In this document: one piece after another, positions 22,151 to 35,655 of the stretch
Layout: the number at the start of each line of letters is the position of its first letter
How positions within the stretch are numbered: the stretch's first letter is position 1
Assembly: GCA_033060915.1 (NCBI GenBank)
Contig: CM065378.1
Location: 13,273,501 to 13,337,500, forward strand
Reading direction: 5' to 3'
Length of the DNA: 64,000 nt
From: Euryodendron excelsum
Lineage: Eukaryota > Streptophyta > Magnoliopsida > Ericales > Pentaphylacaceae
Translations under genes and position numbers: made by a program
Notes under the pieces: generated by a model
Database searches by the model: none
Seen by the model: the letters and a program-made list of their open reading frames with translations, nothing else
What the model was told of the DNA's origin: nothing

Positions 22151-24208
22151 GCTCTTCCCTTCTACCTCTTTCACTTCTGCTGTTATCAGCAAATTTCAAG
22201 CTTGCCTGGTGGAAACCTCTCTCTTTCTCCGTTGAACTCCATTCAGTCATGTAGTAGTCTTCTTCTGTGGATCCTATAGAAGATGGACCACAAAACATGC
22301 CGCCCCATTGTGGAAAGTAAATCAAGACTATTGGGAGGGTGCAGCATATAATCATGATACCCATCAGAGTAATACCCGTCTCTGTTTTGAATCTGGAACC
22401 CCTGAAGAATATTAGTTGGGTCAAAATTGCGCCTACATTTCCACCTGCTCCGGTCATCCCAGATGTTATTCCCAATGACCTTAACAATAAGACATGTGAA
22501 GGGAAGCAATAGTAAATAAAATAGTGTCCGTTGAACGAGGTTGAACCATAACTATTGACTAGGTACGCACTATTGAACTGAAGGGAGGCACGTATGCATT
22601 ATTGAACTGAAGGGAGGCATGCAAGGGCTACATCCCTCAAAATTTTATATACCTACCATAGGATTTCAGGTATTTACAATCAAATATAGTATATTGCCTC
22701 CCTCCCCAACCAAATTTAAGAAATTTTACCAAGTTTCTTACAAAATTGGAAAAAATTTATATAGGCCCCTACTCAACAAAAATAGTGGGTCTCGCAACGC
22801 TGGGAAGGGCGAGCTCGTCACCACATTCCATTGAAGTGTAAGCGATATTTAATTCATTTTCAATAGTACATAGTTTACACAATTACCATCACAAACAGGT
22901 TCGAACACGCGACTATTAAAAGAGTAGCAGATTTTAAGCTTAGCTGTTGAAACCAACTCAACTATCACTTTAATGGTAAACAAATTGGTCAATCATACTA
23001 GTAGTGGTGGATTTTCATGAGAGAAATGAGAATAAAATTTAAAGGTGATTGAAGAAAACTTACCTTCGGGAGACGAAAGGAACAATCCCAAATGAAAGGC
23101 CACATGAAGCTTGAACAAACACAGAGAACACAACCAGCACAACAATGGAAGCACTTAAAGAGCTGACTCGCCCGAGAATAATACAAAACGTACCTCCTAA
23201 AGTCTGCACTGCCCACAAGGTCCAAAGCCTACCCCTCATCCCAAACCTCTTCGCCATAGCATCTGAGATCATTCCTCCTGCTGGTCTCGAAATTATATTC
23301 GCCAATCCAGAACCGGCCGCGATGATTCCTGCAGTGTGTAGATTCACATTGAATCTATCGTAAAAGTACTGTGCAATTATATTGTCCATAGTCAATTCCA
23401 CCCCAAAGCAATACCCGTAAGTTAATGCCAAGACCCACCCTCTGTAATTCGTGACTGCATGATAGAAAAGTCGCCAGAAATTCTCCTTATGTTTGTCCCC
23501 AGATTTCTTCAGTTGCGAGAAGTTCCCGTCCGGCATGTCTTGGCCGAGGAAAAAAACGGCGAAAGCTATACATGTTTGCATGAGTGCAGGAATGAAAAAT
23601 CCAATTCGCCATGCTGTGAATTTAACTGCACCGGCGTCGCGGATGAGAGAGAAAACAAGGGGCATGATAAGCTGCGTTGCTCCACCGCCAAAGTTGCCCC
23701 AGCCGGCTGAAAAGGCGTTGGCAGTGCCGACAACTCGGGCAGAGAACATGGAGCTCATCCAGAATTGGGTAGAGACGAAAGTGGCCAGAGAGAAGCCTAT
23801 GAAGAAACGTAAGAGGAGGTAGGAGATAGCAGAGCTGGCAATGGCGCTGCAGTAAACTGCCGCCGTGGTGACGAGGATGAGCGAGGCAGAGGAGAGACGG
23901 GGGCCGAACAAGTCACAGGCAGTCCCCATGGCAATTCGGGCGAAGACTGCGCCGGAAACTGCTGCGATTCCAGCATTCCCGATGTCGGTGGCGGTGAGGT
24001 TAAGGTTGTCGCGAATGATGGGGAGGAGAGGTGGAAAAGCAAAGGTGGACACGAAACAACAGAAGTAGGAAACCCAGGAGAGGTGAAATGCCCGCATGTG
24101 AGGTGCTGCCGCCGAGAACAATCCGAATACAGTTGCCTTGTGTTCCGAATCCACAGGAAAAGCAAAATTCGGTTGGCCAGAATCGGTGGTTGTGTGAGGC
24201 TGCTCCAT
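22146..24208 (-). CDS. NRT2.5: High-affinity nitrate transporter, NRT2.5-like (copy B, altered C-terminus)
   Basis: Exons 24208-23064 and 22479-22146 encode 492 residues across a 584-bp GT-AG intron at exactly the position of copy A's intron. The N-terminal 382 residues align with copy A without gaps. The porter signatures read AGWGNFGGG and TGAGGNVG, the second in its canonical form. The last residues read ERGRREEP, then a stop supplied by a SINE, whereas copy A continues for about 14 more residues after RGRR. The reading frame is otherwise intact, so a transporter could still be made. The C-terminal tail of NRT2 proteins is a regulatory region in studied relatives, so loss of the tail may change control rather than transport. 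The proximal promoter also differs from copy A. Expression cannot be judged from sequence. Confidence 0.9.
22505..22995. mobile_element. Insertion of about 485 bp in the NRT2.5 copy B intron
   Basis: The intron ends match those of copy A's 90-bp intron (ATAAGACATGT; GGTGGATTTTCATGAGA...GATTGAAGAAAACTTAC). The middle is extra. It includes a short direct repeat (CTATTGAACTGAAGGGAGGCA, twice at about 22570-22620, with a few differences). Near 22885-22980 the minus strand has tRNA-like box A and box B text (GAGTTGGTTTC; GTGTTCGAACCTG), suggesting a SINE fragment. Confidence 0.5.
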
Positions 24209-25401
24209 ATGTGTCTTTGGGTTTTCGGTGGACAGGAGTAAACTAGAAAAATAAGCTTGGAAATTTGAGAGAATCAGAGTGATAAGTCTGGGAGTATTGA
24301 TTTGTGATCATAGTAAGTTCACTGGCCAAAAATATAGTTAATTGGCGGCTTGGTCATTTTAATGCGAGGATCATACGTTGTATTAATATCAACTAGCTGC
24401 GCGAATATTCAATAACAAGAATCTTTCCGAATCTTAGAAAAGTGCTATATATAAACTCATTCAACAATTCTATACAAACAAAAAATACAGAATTTTCATA
24501 CAGAATGATATGTCTTAACAAGAGCTAGCCTTTTCACTTTCAAACAAAACATTCATCGTATGGCTTTTAATTACAAAAGTGACACTCTCACATCATTCTC
24601 GTGGGTATTTTGTGTATAAATTTTTTTATAAGAACAACATTTTTTCAAACCGATTTTTGTATCCTGTATTTTTAACTTATAGACACAAGTAAATGGATCA
24701 TACATGCAATTAGTGGAGAAAGAATTGAGAAACGGGTTTATGTGTAGCATTTTTTTTAGCATTATTCTAAATCTTATGAACAATTAATTAATGCATCGTG
24801 ATGTCTACGACCGGCCTCCTGCTTCTTTGGATTATTCATACTTTTTGTACCAAGCCAAATAAAATAATCTGTTTTTACATTTCTATTTTGGTGTCTTCAT
24901 CATCTTGCTGCTCAACCAATTGTATATAGTTCAGATGGTCTACAAGCAACTGGCTTAGTACCACCTTCACCAGCTAATTAGGCGGGTTCTAACACAATGC
25001 TAATGTTCTTTATGATCATAAATCTGAATTTTCCAAGTATTGGACTATCCTAAAGTCCAATGACCACATCAATTCGATAGAGAAGTTTTCTGAATATTGC
25101 AATGCTGGGAGAAACATTCAACCTGCTCAATCAGTGCAAAAAATAGTTAGTAAATTAAGGTAAAAGCGTAAGAATTAAACACCGGTGGATATAGGGAATA
25201 AAATTATTTGAGCTCATAGTGCTGAGAGGCACCCAACAACTTTAATATTTAGAGAAATTTTGATTTGGACTTTGATTTGGAGCTTGAAAGCAATTGTATC
25301 GAGAGAAGTTGGGTGAAGATTAATTAATTATTTTTCTCTAATGTGATCTACCCGTCGGACCAATATATCATTCTCTAATATTGTGATCTATACGTCAGAC
25401 C

Positions 25402-25448
<47 letters not shown>

Positions 25449-25560
25449 CATCTCAGGCAAAATCCCACCCACCAGCGCTATGGTATTGACAGCTCTTCTG
25501 ACTTTTTTGTACCCAAAGTTTAAGATCTTAGTGCTCATCAATGGCCAACATTAGCCAATT
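24209..25560. other. Upstream region of NRT2.5 copy B
   Basis: Copy B keeps the first 80 bp upstream seen in copy A, lacks about 750 bp, then matches 14640-15829 and 17230-17350 in order. A MITE-family copy occupies about 24445-24645. An (AC)n run followed by (AT)n lies at about 25403-25449. No gene is seen. Confidence 0.5.
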
Positions 25561-26579
25561 CTTTATGGAAAAATATGTATATATATAATCGGGTAGGTAA
25601 GACATAGAACTTAGAGTTAAACCAGAATGAGTTTTTTTTTATTTATTTTATCGTTGGTGGATTTCAGACCCTGACATCTATTCTAAACTAGATCCCATTT
25701 TAGTACTGGATGTAAGAAACTGGTTGATGAGCTTGAGATGAATGAATACTGAGACAAGGGAGAAAAAATTGAATGCATGTAGACAAATGAATAGAACAGC
25801 GAGAAGTACTTAGGCATGTGGTGAAGGCATTGGAACGATCGGACTAGAAGTCTGCCAAAAGAATGTGGCCATTAGCTTCAATAAAAAAACAAAGATGGAC
25901 CTTCTAATTTTGTTTAAAGTAGATTCCTTTTTGCATGTATGTTTCATCATCTTCTTCTTTTGATCGAAGAAGACGAGTATTACAGCCTAACTCATCTACT
26001 ATATGGTGATCTAGTTTTACCATTAAGTCAAAAGAGCCATAATGCATGGGATTCAATGTATTTTGTTGGTATGATCAGGTCGGTTTGAGTTTGGATCGGT
26101 TTCGAGCGTTTATGGGCATGTCCTAACCCAAAAATCCATTCACCATTTTTGCTTTAATTGTAAATAGATTTTACATATTTGAATGAGTTGAAATGGGTAG
26201 TCAGAGAGTAATGCAAGATACAAAGAATAATTTTACAAAATTTTCATAAAAAGCGACGTATGTTTCTGGTTTTTCAGTTTAAACCAATGGTCTCTTAATT
26301 TCAATGATACAACTATCATATCATTTAAAATGAGATTTTTGTTTTGTTTTTGTTTAGCAAATGAGATTTTTGTTTAAGAAATTGTTTTTATACCATTTTC
26401 GACTTATTAATTGTATTCGTGAACTATTGTCCACGTCTAGGAAATTGCTTTTCCTTCAGGGATTTGATATTTCCCAATACTTTTGTGGTGCTCGTATGGT
26501 CACGTAAAAGTCGTGGACACGTAGGCAGATACTAATTTATGGCTAAAAAGTGAGAAAATTTAATAGGAAAGTCTAATAT
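25561..26579. other. Intergenic, nothing recognised
   Basis: No coding sequence, inverted repeat or homology to other parts of the window was recognised between the end of the NRT2.5 duplication and the Copia element. Confidence 0.4.
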
Positions 26580-26978
26580 TTTTATAAAACTAAAAGAATA
26601 TAAAACAGATAAATAACTCAAGACAAAGTATAAAAAATAGTACTTTTGAAACTATTAAATTTTTATTATATTAGTTATTTTGAAATAATTAAGAATAAAT
26701 CTTCTGGATCACTCAAGACTTTATTAATAATATAGAATAAAAAGAAATATAAAATGAGCTTTGAAAACTTACTTATACTTTACTTCCTTTCTATTTTTTT
26801 CTGCTTGTTCCTTTCTATTTTCTCTCTAATCTTCCTTTTTATTTTTCTCTCTTTCTCTCTCTTCTTGGTTGTTCGTGCGAGCTCCTATATATATACTAAT
26901 AGAAGTCGTATTCAAAGGAGCCACTTGAGGTGGTAGTCGCCCATAGTAAGGTCATTCATGACCTATGCTTACATAATA
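26580..26978 (-). repeat. Copia LTR (3' LTR of the element)
   Basis: It aligns with 35339-35655 plus 36982-37066: TTATAAAACTAAAAGAATAT at the start, TCTCTCT-rich centre, CTAATA.GAGTCGTATTCAAAGGA and AGTAAGGTCAT...GACCTATG.TTACATAATA at the end. The terminal TG has become TT. The polypurine tract follows directly. Confidence 0.8.
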
Positions 26979-27222
26979 CTCCCTCTTGGATGACTGTAAA
27001 ATAGTACAATATATTTTTCGAATATGTTAAAACTACCTCATTAAAACTTTGCTAGAAAAATTCAATAAAAAAAAATTTTAGCGAAGAAAAAAAAATACAA
27101 TAATCTTATATAACATAATTTAGTATGGGTGTGTTAAACTTGCATCGTTAAAACCTTGCCAAGAAAAATCCTGTAGAAAAAACCGTTGACAAAGGAAAAA
27201 GAGTACAGTACGTGATTTCCCC

Positions 27223-28580
27223 TTATTCAAATTTTTGGTATAAAGTTGATAGCTTCCATTGCTCAGAATGAAAAATCTTTGAGATAACGCATGCCAATGT
27301 TGTGTACCAATTTCTCAAATATTGTAGTTGAAAGTGCTTTAGTAAATCAATCATCCAAATTATTACTTGAAAATGTCTATTGGACACTGATATTACTACT
27401 CTTCTAAAGCTTATGCATATAAAAGAATTTTGACGAAATATGCTTAGTTCCATCACCTTTAATATAATTTTCCTTAATTTGTATAGTCATTATCCTTATA
27501 TAATATCGTCAATGTATCTTTGATCAAGGATAGTCAATAACTTTTTTGAATATGTTGGATCATAGAATCCAGCCCAATGCACTCTTGACTTGCTTTATGA
27601 GTATTTCAAAGAAGTGATTTGAAGAAATTGCCGTTAATATTTTTTTACAAATTGCCAAGATATATCAATCTTGTCATCAATAAATAAATACACCGTGTGA
27701 TAGAGTTTTATGTGGATAAAAAAAAAAAAGCTAGTATCTGCATAGTTAACTAACTCTGGTAGTGACTCTTCTGTATAGAATAAGTCCATGTTTGTTATTC
27801 TTCAAAGATAACACAATGTGTGTTTCACTCCATTCCACTGTCTTGGAGTTGGAGCAGAACTATATCTTATCAGTCGGTTGACAGAAAAATATAATATAAG
27901 GTCTTGGGCATTTTATAACATACATAAGAACCCCAATAACACTCGGATATGGTATTTCAGGACTAAGAATTTCTTCACCATCTTCTTGAGGATGAAAATG
28001 ACTTTTTTGTATTTCAAGTAATCAGACAACCATTGGAGAATTTTATAGATGAACTTTATCAATATAAAATCTTTTCTATATATGTCAAATGATGAATAAA
28101 AATTCTTTCTGATAAATGCTCAATCTGCAAGACAAGACAATAATTTGCTCTTTCAAGCTAGTTAATCTTAAAGTTATTTTTTAAATAACTAGTAACTTTG
28201 TAATTTCTTTAAGAATACCAATAATATTTAAAAATGTCAACATATATTGTAATAATAATAAATTCTAATTACAATAAAAATGCATGGACAATTGTATTGT
28301 TCACATATCCTTTTTTCAATAGATATTTATTGAGATAATTGTACCATCTGCGTCCAGATTAGTTTAACCCATACAAATATTTTTGAAACTTGATAGACTA
28401 TAACATTCGAGGTATCGGCTTCAATTATTTTTTAACTTCTTTAAGAATTTTATATGTATATTATTACCTAATTCACCATATAAATAGGCTGTTATATATT
28501 CATTAGGTGCACATTTAATCTTTCTAAAACTAACAAACTAATTAATAATAAGAACGTAATTGCATCCTTATAAGATAGAA
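27223..28580 (-). pseudogene. Copia reverse transcriptase (3' part) and RNase H remnant
   Basis: Minus-strand conceptual translation gives recognisable Copia pol text in broken frames. AYLYG...NIHIK lies near 28500-28440. RYSSAPTPRQWNGVKH with LPELVNYAD is near 27880-27740. A C-terminal run ending DFHSEQWKLSTLYQ-like text lies at about 27310-27223, the conserved end of Copia RNase H. Frames change repeatedly and stops are common. The upstream half of the polyprotein continues beyond the Helitron at 31750. Confidence 0.75.
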
Positions 28581-31500
28581 TTAGCGGTAACCCGTGCGAT
28601 GCATGAAATTTATAAAATTTGTAATCATAATATAAATTGAGATAATGACCTTATCTTAGTAAAGTTTGGTAGTAAATTAATACATTTGGTAAAAATTTCA
28701 TAGTTGACTATGCATAGATTCATATAGGATGAAAATTTAATAATTAATCCATTAGTATTTAGGTAATAGATTAAAAGCACATTAGTCATACAATTAGGAG
28801 GGGGTGAAGCATTACATGTAATATGTATGAATAATGCTTGAATCTACAAACAGATGACATCCCAATCTCTCCTTATATTCACAAAAACTACACATATTAT
28901 TCTACATATGTCACAAAGTTTGACTAAGTAATAGAAGCTGAATGGACAAAGACACCTCATAATGGTTCTCATACAATCAGATTCTTCGGAACATCAATTG
29001 AAATAAAAGGGGAAACATCTCAACGTATAACACCACTTATTGTAGAATTAATTTATCATTTATTTAATCACAAATTCGAAAAACAGATTGAAAGAATATT
29101 TTACCAATATGCATTCTGGCAAGTTGGCGGCTGAGACAGAGAGAGGAAGGTGAGGAACTCTCAGAATATCTCGAACATAAAAACGCACCAGACCCTATTA
29201 TGTTTTTTTTCTTTGTGTATATAAAGGTGATACAAAACATCATATTCAAATGGATCTCAAGCAAAAAATTACAATGAAAAAAAAAGTATACTATATAGAA
29301 TTAATAGCATTGCATATTATATATGTTATGAGTAATGTTCTATACAATCATATTTTTTAATTTTTTTTTCACTCCTAAACACAAAGTTTGTGGACCCACA
29401 TAATGAATTCATCATATCAAACCCATTCAATTGTGAATGGTAGTGAAAAAATAGATTGGGAAATAAAATTACATATAGCAATTTTCACATAGTATATTCG
29501 CATATCCATACTCATAAATGGATATAGCAATTTTCACATAGTATATTCTCATATCCATACTCATAAATGGACTATTTAAATATCAAACATCTATAAATTG
29601 TTAACAACGGCAAGAAATCTCAACAAAACATTAGTTAATCAATCAAAATTGTGATTCCAATATCCTAATTCAATCAAAATTATTTCTAATTTAGTGTAAT
29701 CAATCAATGATCCTAATCCCAAGCATTACAGGCACTATGGCAACTTAAGAGAACATAAATTAATTAAAATAATAATTTAACGCAAAAAATTTGAAAGAAA
29801 TTCTAGTGCGTAGCATAGGGGAAGATGGTTTAGGAAATTACAAAAACTAAAAAGTTAAATGTGGCAAAAATTTTAATTTGGTAGAAATAGAAAAAAGAAG
29901 GGAAGATATGTATGGCATTCAAAATTAATTGTATTAATTTTGATCGTGCAGAGAATTTGTACCACCTTAGATGAGTCACAACAAAATAGGAGAAAAATAT
30001 TATGCTATGGAAGTTGACAAAAAATCAGTACAAAGAAATTTGAATTCCTTGAATCATCCTTAGAACAACTAAATATACTTTAATACAGAATGAATACACA
30101 AAAAGATGGCGGTAGAGATTGAGTTTGCTTCTATTTAATTGGTGGGGTTGGTGGCTGCTTGTCATCTGCTAATGAAGATGGTGCTTGTTGCTGCTGAGGG
30201 AGTTGATGACAACGAATTGAACACCTTAATAAAAAAAGCTCTCTATATCATATGCCTCACACACAATCTATCACATCTTAAGAGAAAATCAATAAAACAA
30301 TTTTCAAATCAAGATATTTGAACATTCGCATTTGGGTGAAGTTTGGAAAATTTGCTTGGAAAGGGGGAAAAAATGCCACATAAATGTAAATCAAAGGTGA
30401 TACAAACAATCAATGAGTGAGTTAGAACTCAGTGAAAATAAATAAAGGCAAAGAGTCACAAAACTTTTATCATTTGGCACCTCAGCGAACAAAAATCTAC
30501 ACTCTTAGAGGTGAAGTCTATTTATTGATTGCCTTTCTCTCATCGTTTTATAGAAATAAAAAAAAAACAATAGAAAAAATGAAAAAACTTTTTTCTCTCA
30601 TTGCATAGAAAAATAAAAATTACATAAAGCATTAAAATAATTAATTTATTTCTTCAGGCTTATCAACAACCAAATAGAGCATAAAGTCAAATCACAACAA
30701 CCAATCATGAAAAAAGCTTAAATATGAAAGGGATAAACAACATGTTTGGATACACTTGCATGGTGGCCATGGTTCCTGATGCACATAGTCCCATTGCAAA
30801 GCTAAGAAAAAATAGTGAAGAGATCCAAAAAGAAAAGCAATAGGAAACAAAAAAAAAAAAGTAGAGTGAGAGAATCAATAGAGATCATGGAAAATGTAGA
30901 ATTGTATGTAAAGAAAATGAGAGAAACACCAAAGAAAATCAAATTTATAAATTAAACCAAAGAAATAAAATTTGATTAATTACCTCTATAAGATTGTGGG
31001 TTTAGTGATAAGACGTGAAAGAGATAGATACCAAGTTTTCTTCAAACTTTTTGCAATGGAGAGCTATTTCTCTACTATGATATAAAATACGTAAAATCAC
31101 AAACTATTCAAATTATACATACATATGAGTGGGTTACATGCATATCTATAATATATATAAGGATTTGAATTAATATAGGGAGGTAATTAATGCGTAATTT
31201 TGCCCTATTTAGTGTATTGAGAATGTATCTTTGCGGGGAATTGAGATTTCTTCATCCTTGCTAGAATTGAAATTTCTTTTCTAGTCTTTATACAGCCCCA
31301 CTAATGCTTTTGCTTCCATTACGGGTTTTTTGTGTCCTTTTTAATGATATTTCCTTTGTTTGTTTCGGGTGGTAGAAGTGAGGATGAAATTGACATGTGC
31401 ATAATAGTTTTTTAGAGTATAGATTCATAGAAATTTTAGGAATCAAACTTTTATTAGTGACTGATTTTTGCAATAAATTTTTCGGCAATCAAGTTCTTTC

Positions 31501-31749
31501 ATTTAGCTAATTTTCCGTGTTTCCTTGTAAGAATTTAATTCTTTAATTATTTTTTTGATTAATTTTTTGTTTAATTATTTTTTATTTTGTTTGTTTTCCT
31601 TTACAAGAGAGAGAGAGAGGAGTCTGATTGGTTGGATGTACAAAGTGTGCAACGTGGCATCATAGTTTTTTAAGATTTTTAAAAAAATGAGGATTGATTT
31701 TTAGAGGGCTGTGAGCTTTCCACTACATTTGTATGTAGTATAGTATAGA
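28581..31749 (-). mobile_element. Non-autonomous Helitron, 3,169 bp, inserted in Copia reverse transcriptase
   Basis: On the minus strand the element starts TCTATACTATACTACATAC at 31749. It ends at 28581 with CATG-CATCG-CACGGGTTACCG-CTAA, i.e. a short hairpin (loop CATCG; one arm decayed by apparent C-to-T changes) followed by CTRR. The base before TC is A and the base after CTAA is T, the A/T insertion rule of Helitrons. No target duplication is expected. No Rep/helicase coding was recognised, so it depends on another element. It contains a 49-bp tandem repeat and a (GA)n run near 31607. Confidence 0.8.
29473..29571. repeat. 49-bp tandem duplication inside the Helitron
   Basis: ATAGCAATTTTCACATAGTA with the following ATTC.CATATCCATACTCATAAATGGA occurs twice, 49 bp apart, with one difference. 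This is a local duplication with no visible function. Confidence 0.85.
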
Positions 31750-34700
31750 TTTCTCATCGTAGTCAATACTAGGTTCTGTAAGAAACCTTCGAGTACGAGT
31801 CATGCTTTGTATCGCACTATTCTATTTTCTCATTGCGCAAATACTCATTTGTATCAAACCGGTTTTACATCTTTAGGTAGGTAGACTACTAGTCCGAATA
31901 CTTTACATCCTCTGATATTTAGACTACAGGTCTGACATATGCTGGTGTTTGGACTACAGGTCTAATATTTTCATCTTCTGGTATCTGAACTACAAGTTCG
32001 AATACTTTACATTATCCTAATGAGTTTAATTCTAACTCAGTAATTTATTTTTATTTTGATCAATCATATTATTGACATTTGTGGATTGTTTGTGTTTTAG
32101 TCTTTTCATTACTTCTGGTAATTACAACAGCCACTTTAAATAGAAATATATTGTTGATAATAATATTATTTCTATTCTATTGTTATCCTGTATTCATATT
32201 ATTATTCATTGAGATCTCATTATTTTCAAGTACTATTTTCTCTATAGGAGATATCTCTTCAGGAGGTTTCTCTTCTGAGAATTCTTTTACAAGAGGTTCA
32301 TTTTCTTCTTCAAGAATTATAGAAATAATATCCTATCTCTTCATGATATTTCTTTGCAGGAGTTCCTAAGTTTAGAAATTATGATTTCTTCAAGAATACT
32401 ATTTTGTCATTTTGTTATACTTTTATCTTTCTGAGAGTTTGACTTTTGCACTGACAGGTCTCTCACGTTTCAAGCGTTTTGAAATCATACGCTACCATAT
32501 TAATAGATTGTCTTACAAGGATATCAATATGTGCTAGAATATTAGCAACTAGTATCAATCTGATTTGATTATCTTTTTTGTGTTGGTAAATGCTTCAAGC
32601 AATTGACTTGCAATCATATATAAGTAAATAATTCATTTGTGAACTTCAGATTCACATTAACTTATCTGAGGATCAAGTAAGATGAGACAATTTTACAGCA
32701 TTCTAATTGATCTCAAGTTACATCTTACTTCTCGTAATGGTGGAAAAACTGACTCAACATAAAAACTATTCGCAAAATATGAGAGATACTAATAAATAAA
32801 GATGTAACCAATGTATATATATGCATAAATGAGAGATATATTAGTCTCACATGGTAAACACATAATTATTTGGCAAACAAAATTTTCTGATTCTTTAGCG
32901 GATGTCTATAAAAATTGTCAATTGTTTGACGTACCATTGTTGATCCGAGATGACCAAGACGATCATGCCAAAATATAAAAAAATTTTGGAATTAAATCAC
33001 TTCTGGTGCATCACTTCAGAAGTTTTCACTGTAGGTAATCCATAAATACTTCTATTGTATCACTTCAGGTAATTTCACGATACAAAATTTTTTGTTTATC
33101 ACTTCAGATGATCCCACAATTTTATAATATAATATAACTCAGAAAAAAAGCAACAAATTTCTTTATTATATGCTTTGGCATGAAAAGTGAAGTGTAAAGA
33201 AAGATATTTTTTATTACCTTAATTGCTATATTTATTTTCATCATATACTTCTAGTATAAAAATAATAGAAATAAAGTAAAAACGTCTGTAATATTTGAGC
33301 AAATTTGTTATACTTCTAATAAAATAGAATGGATCATCAATAAAGAGTTTTGTTTTTATTAATCACATTATGTTAGCTCTTCTAGAGCTTAGTTCGTTTG
33401 GAGCCTTCAATCAATTTTATAATACATGATATTGTTTTAACGTTAATTTTAGCTAATGTCAAGTTTACGACATATCAAAGAATTGTGTGCGTTCTAGCAA
33501 TGTCTGCTACACATATATATTCCTCATTCATATTTGTAATAATTGAAGTATTTGTATGATCCACGCCTTCCTATGCAAAATATATATAATGTTTCATTGT
33601 CAAAATATTTCTACCATAGAAATCTATTGAATATTTAATTATCGTACTATAGGTAAGTAATCAATGAAATATTTTCGTAATTCTTGGGAGGTTTATTCAA
33701 CAAACTTTTTTCTATTTTATTTTACTCACATTATTTCACTTCTAATAGCATTTACAAATTTCAGGGTATCTCTATAATTTCAAAGATTATTTTATTGACA
33801 ATGTCCAGGACCATAAAATCAAATTTCATTCACTTCGGGGAATAGTATTAAATTGGTCAAATATATCAACTAATTATAGTAATCGATTTGATGAGTTGCA
33901 CTATGCTGATCTATACCATTCACTCATCACTTCAGGGATGGATATATATTATAAATTTGCATTCTTTTTAGAAAGATGATATAACATTAATGAAAACATA
34001 AAAAGAAAAAGGGAGACAAAACCAAAATAATGTGGGACTCATAAATAGTACCGTAAATAGTAATGTAAATAGTATATATGAATAGTAACTAATTCAATTA
34101 ACTATTTACCCTTATCTTTTATTATATTTACACGATATGCCATTGAAATAAAATATATTATTTTAGAATTTTTTTTGAATTAACACTCTCGATAATGTTA
34201 CTGCTAAAGCATGTTCGAGACATAAAATATAAATATATTTTTCTATCATATTTTTATCAGGAAGATTTCTTCCACATTATTTTCATTGTGGGTTGATTTG
34301 AATAATAAAATTGTACTCATTTTTTTATTTGACAGCACTGTACTACCTACTTGTAAAATATTACAACTTCAAGTGTACTAAATTATTGCCTTACAACTTC
34401 AAGTGCATTCAATCATAATCTTGCAAGTCCAAGTACATTTATTAATAATTGTGCAACTCTAGGTGCATTTACTAATAATAAGCTTTTGCAAAAATACGAT
34501 TTTTTGGCACTTGTATTTTTTTTTTTACAAAAATTCAATGATGACATAATGATAAATCAAAATAGGCAGCGGTCATCATAATTATAGGTAAATAATAGCA
34601 GTAACATAAATTAAAGTAGTAACAGACGGTAAGCCGACTTTATAAAGTAACAATAATAAACTGCATGCAGGTCTTAATAAGCATTTTACAGGAATGTTTG

Positions 34701-35338
34701 ATTTCTTCTATTTTAAAGCAATACATACAATAAAATTTGACAATCATACATTAATGATCATGTAAAACCTCTATCAAAATATTAATATTAGGTGGGTATT
34801 ATGATAAAAGACAACTGACAAAAATTTTAAAAATATTGCGTAACATATTATTTATTAAATATTGCTTATTATATAATTACTATGAAATTATTATTCATAA
34901 ATAGTAAAATAACTGTTCACGAATAGTAATTATCAATTATAAATTATAAATAATATAGTACTATTTATCTATAGTATTTATTACTATGTAATTTATCCGA
35001 TATATATATATAATATTATTATTTTTGTTCGTATTATAACTTTTAATTTGGACATTAAAATATAATGAAATTACATGTCTATAGAAAGTTATTGAAATAA
35101 GGATTCTAAATCTATAAATATCATAGGCCAAAAATTCAATATATGAGAGAAATAAACTAACAAAGTTTCAAAATAAACACTATTATTTCAATAGTTTCAA
35201 CTATTGTTCATATTGATTGAGTAAATAGTAAAAAATTCAAAATAAAGATAAATTACATATAAAATGAAGTACCTTCCTGATTTAAAGAATAACACAGTTA
35301 TATTTTTTATAAACACTTAGAATTTTGTGCTGATAACG
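31750..35338 (-). pseudogene. Copia gag/integrase-side interior, decayed
   Basis: This stretch continues the Copia interior on the far side of the Helitron. It is too decayed for domain-by-domain assignment. Degenerate short repeats occur at about 31880-32030 (CTGATATTTGGACTACAGGTC-like) and 34340-34470 (TTGCAACTTCAAGTGCATT-like, about 38-bp period). By element order it should hold gag, protease and integrase. Confidence 0.5.
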
Positions 35339-35655
35339 TGTTATAAAACTAAAAGAATATAAAACAGATGATAACTCAAGACAAAGTATAGAGAATAGTT
35401 CTTCTGAAACTGTCAAATTTTTATCATATTAGTTATTTTAAAATAATTAGGAATAGATCTTCTAGACCATCGAAGATTTTATTGATAATATAGAATAAAA
35501 AAAAATAAAACATGAGTTTTGAAAGCTTATATATACTTTACTTCTTTCTATTTTCTCTATGTTTATTTCTTTCTATTTTATCTCTACTCTTTTTTTTTTT
35601 TTCTCTCTCTCCTTAATTATTCAATCGAACTCTTATATATATATATATTAATACG

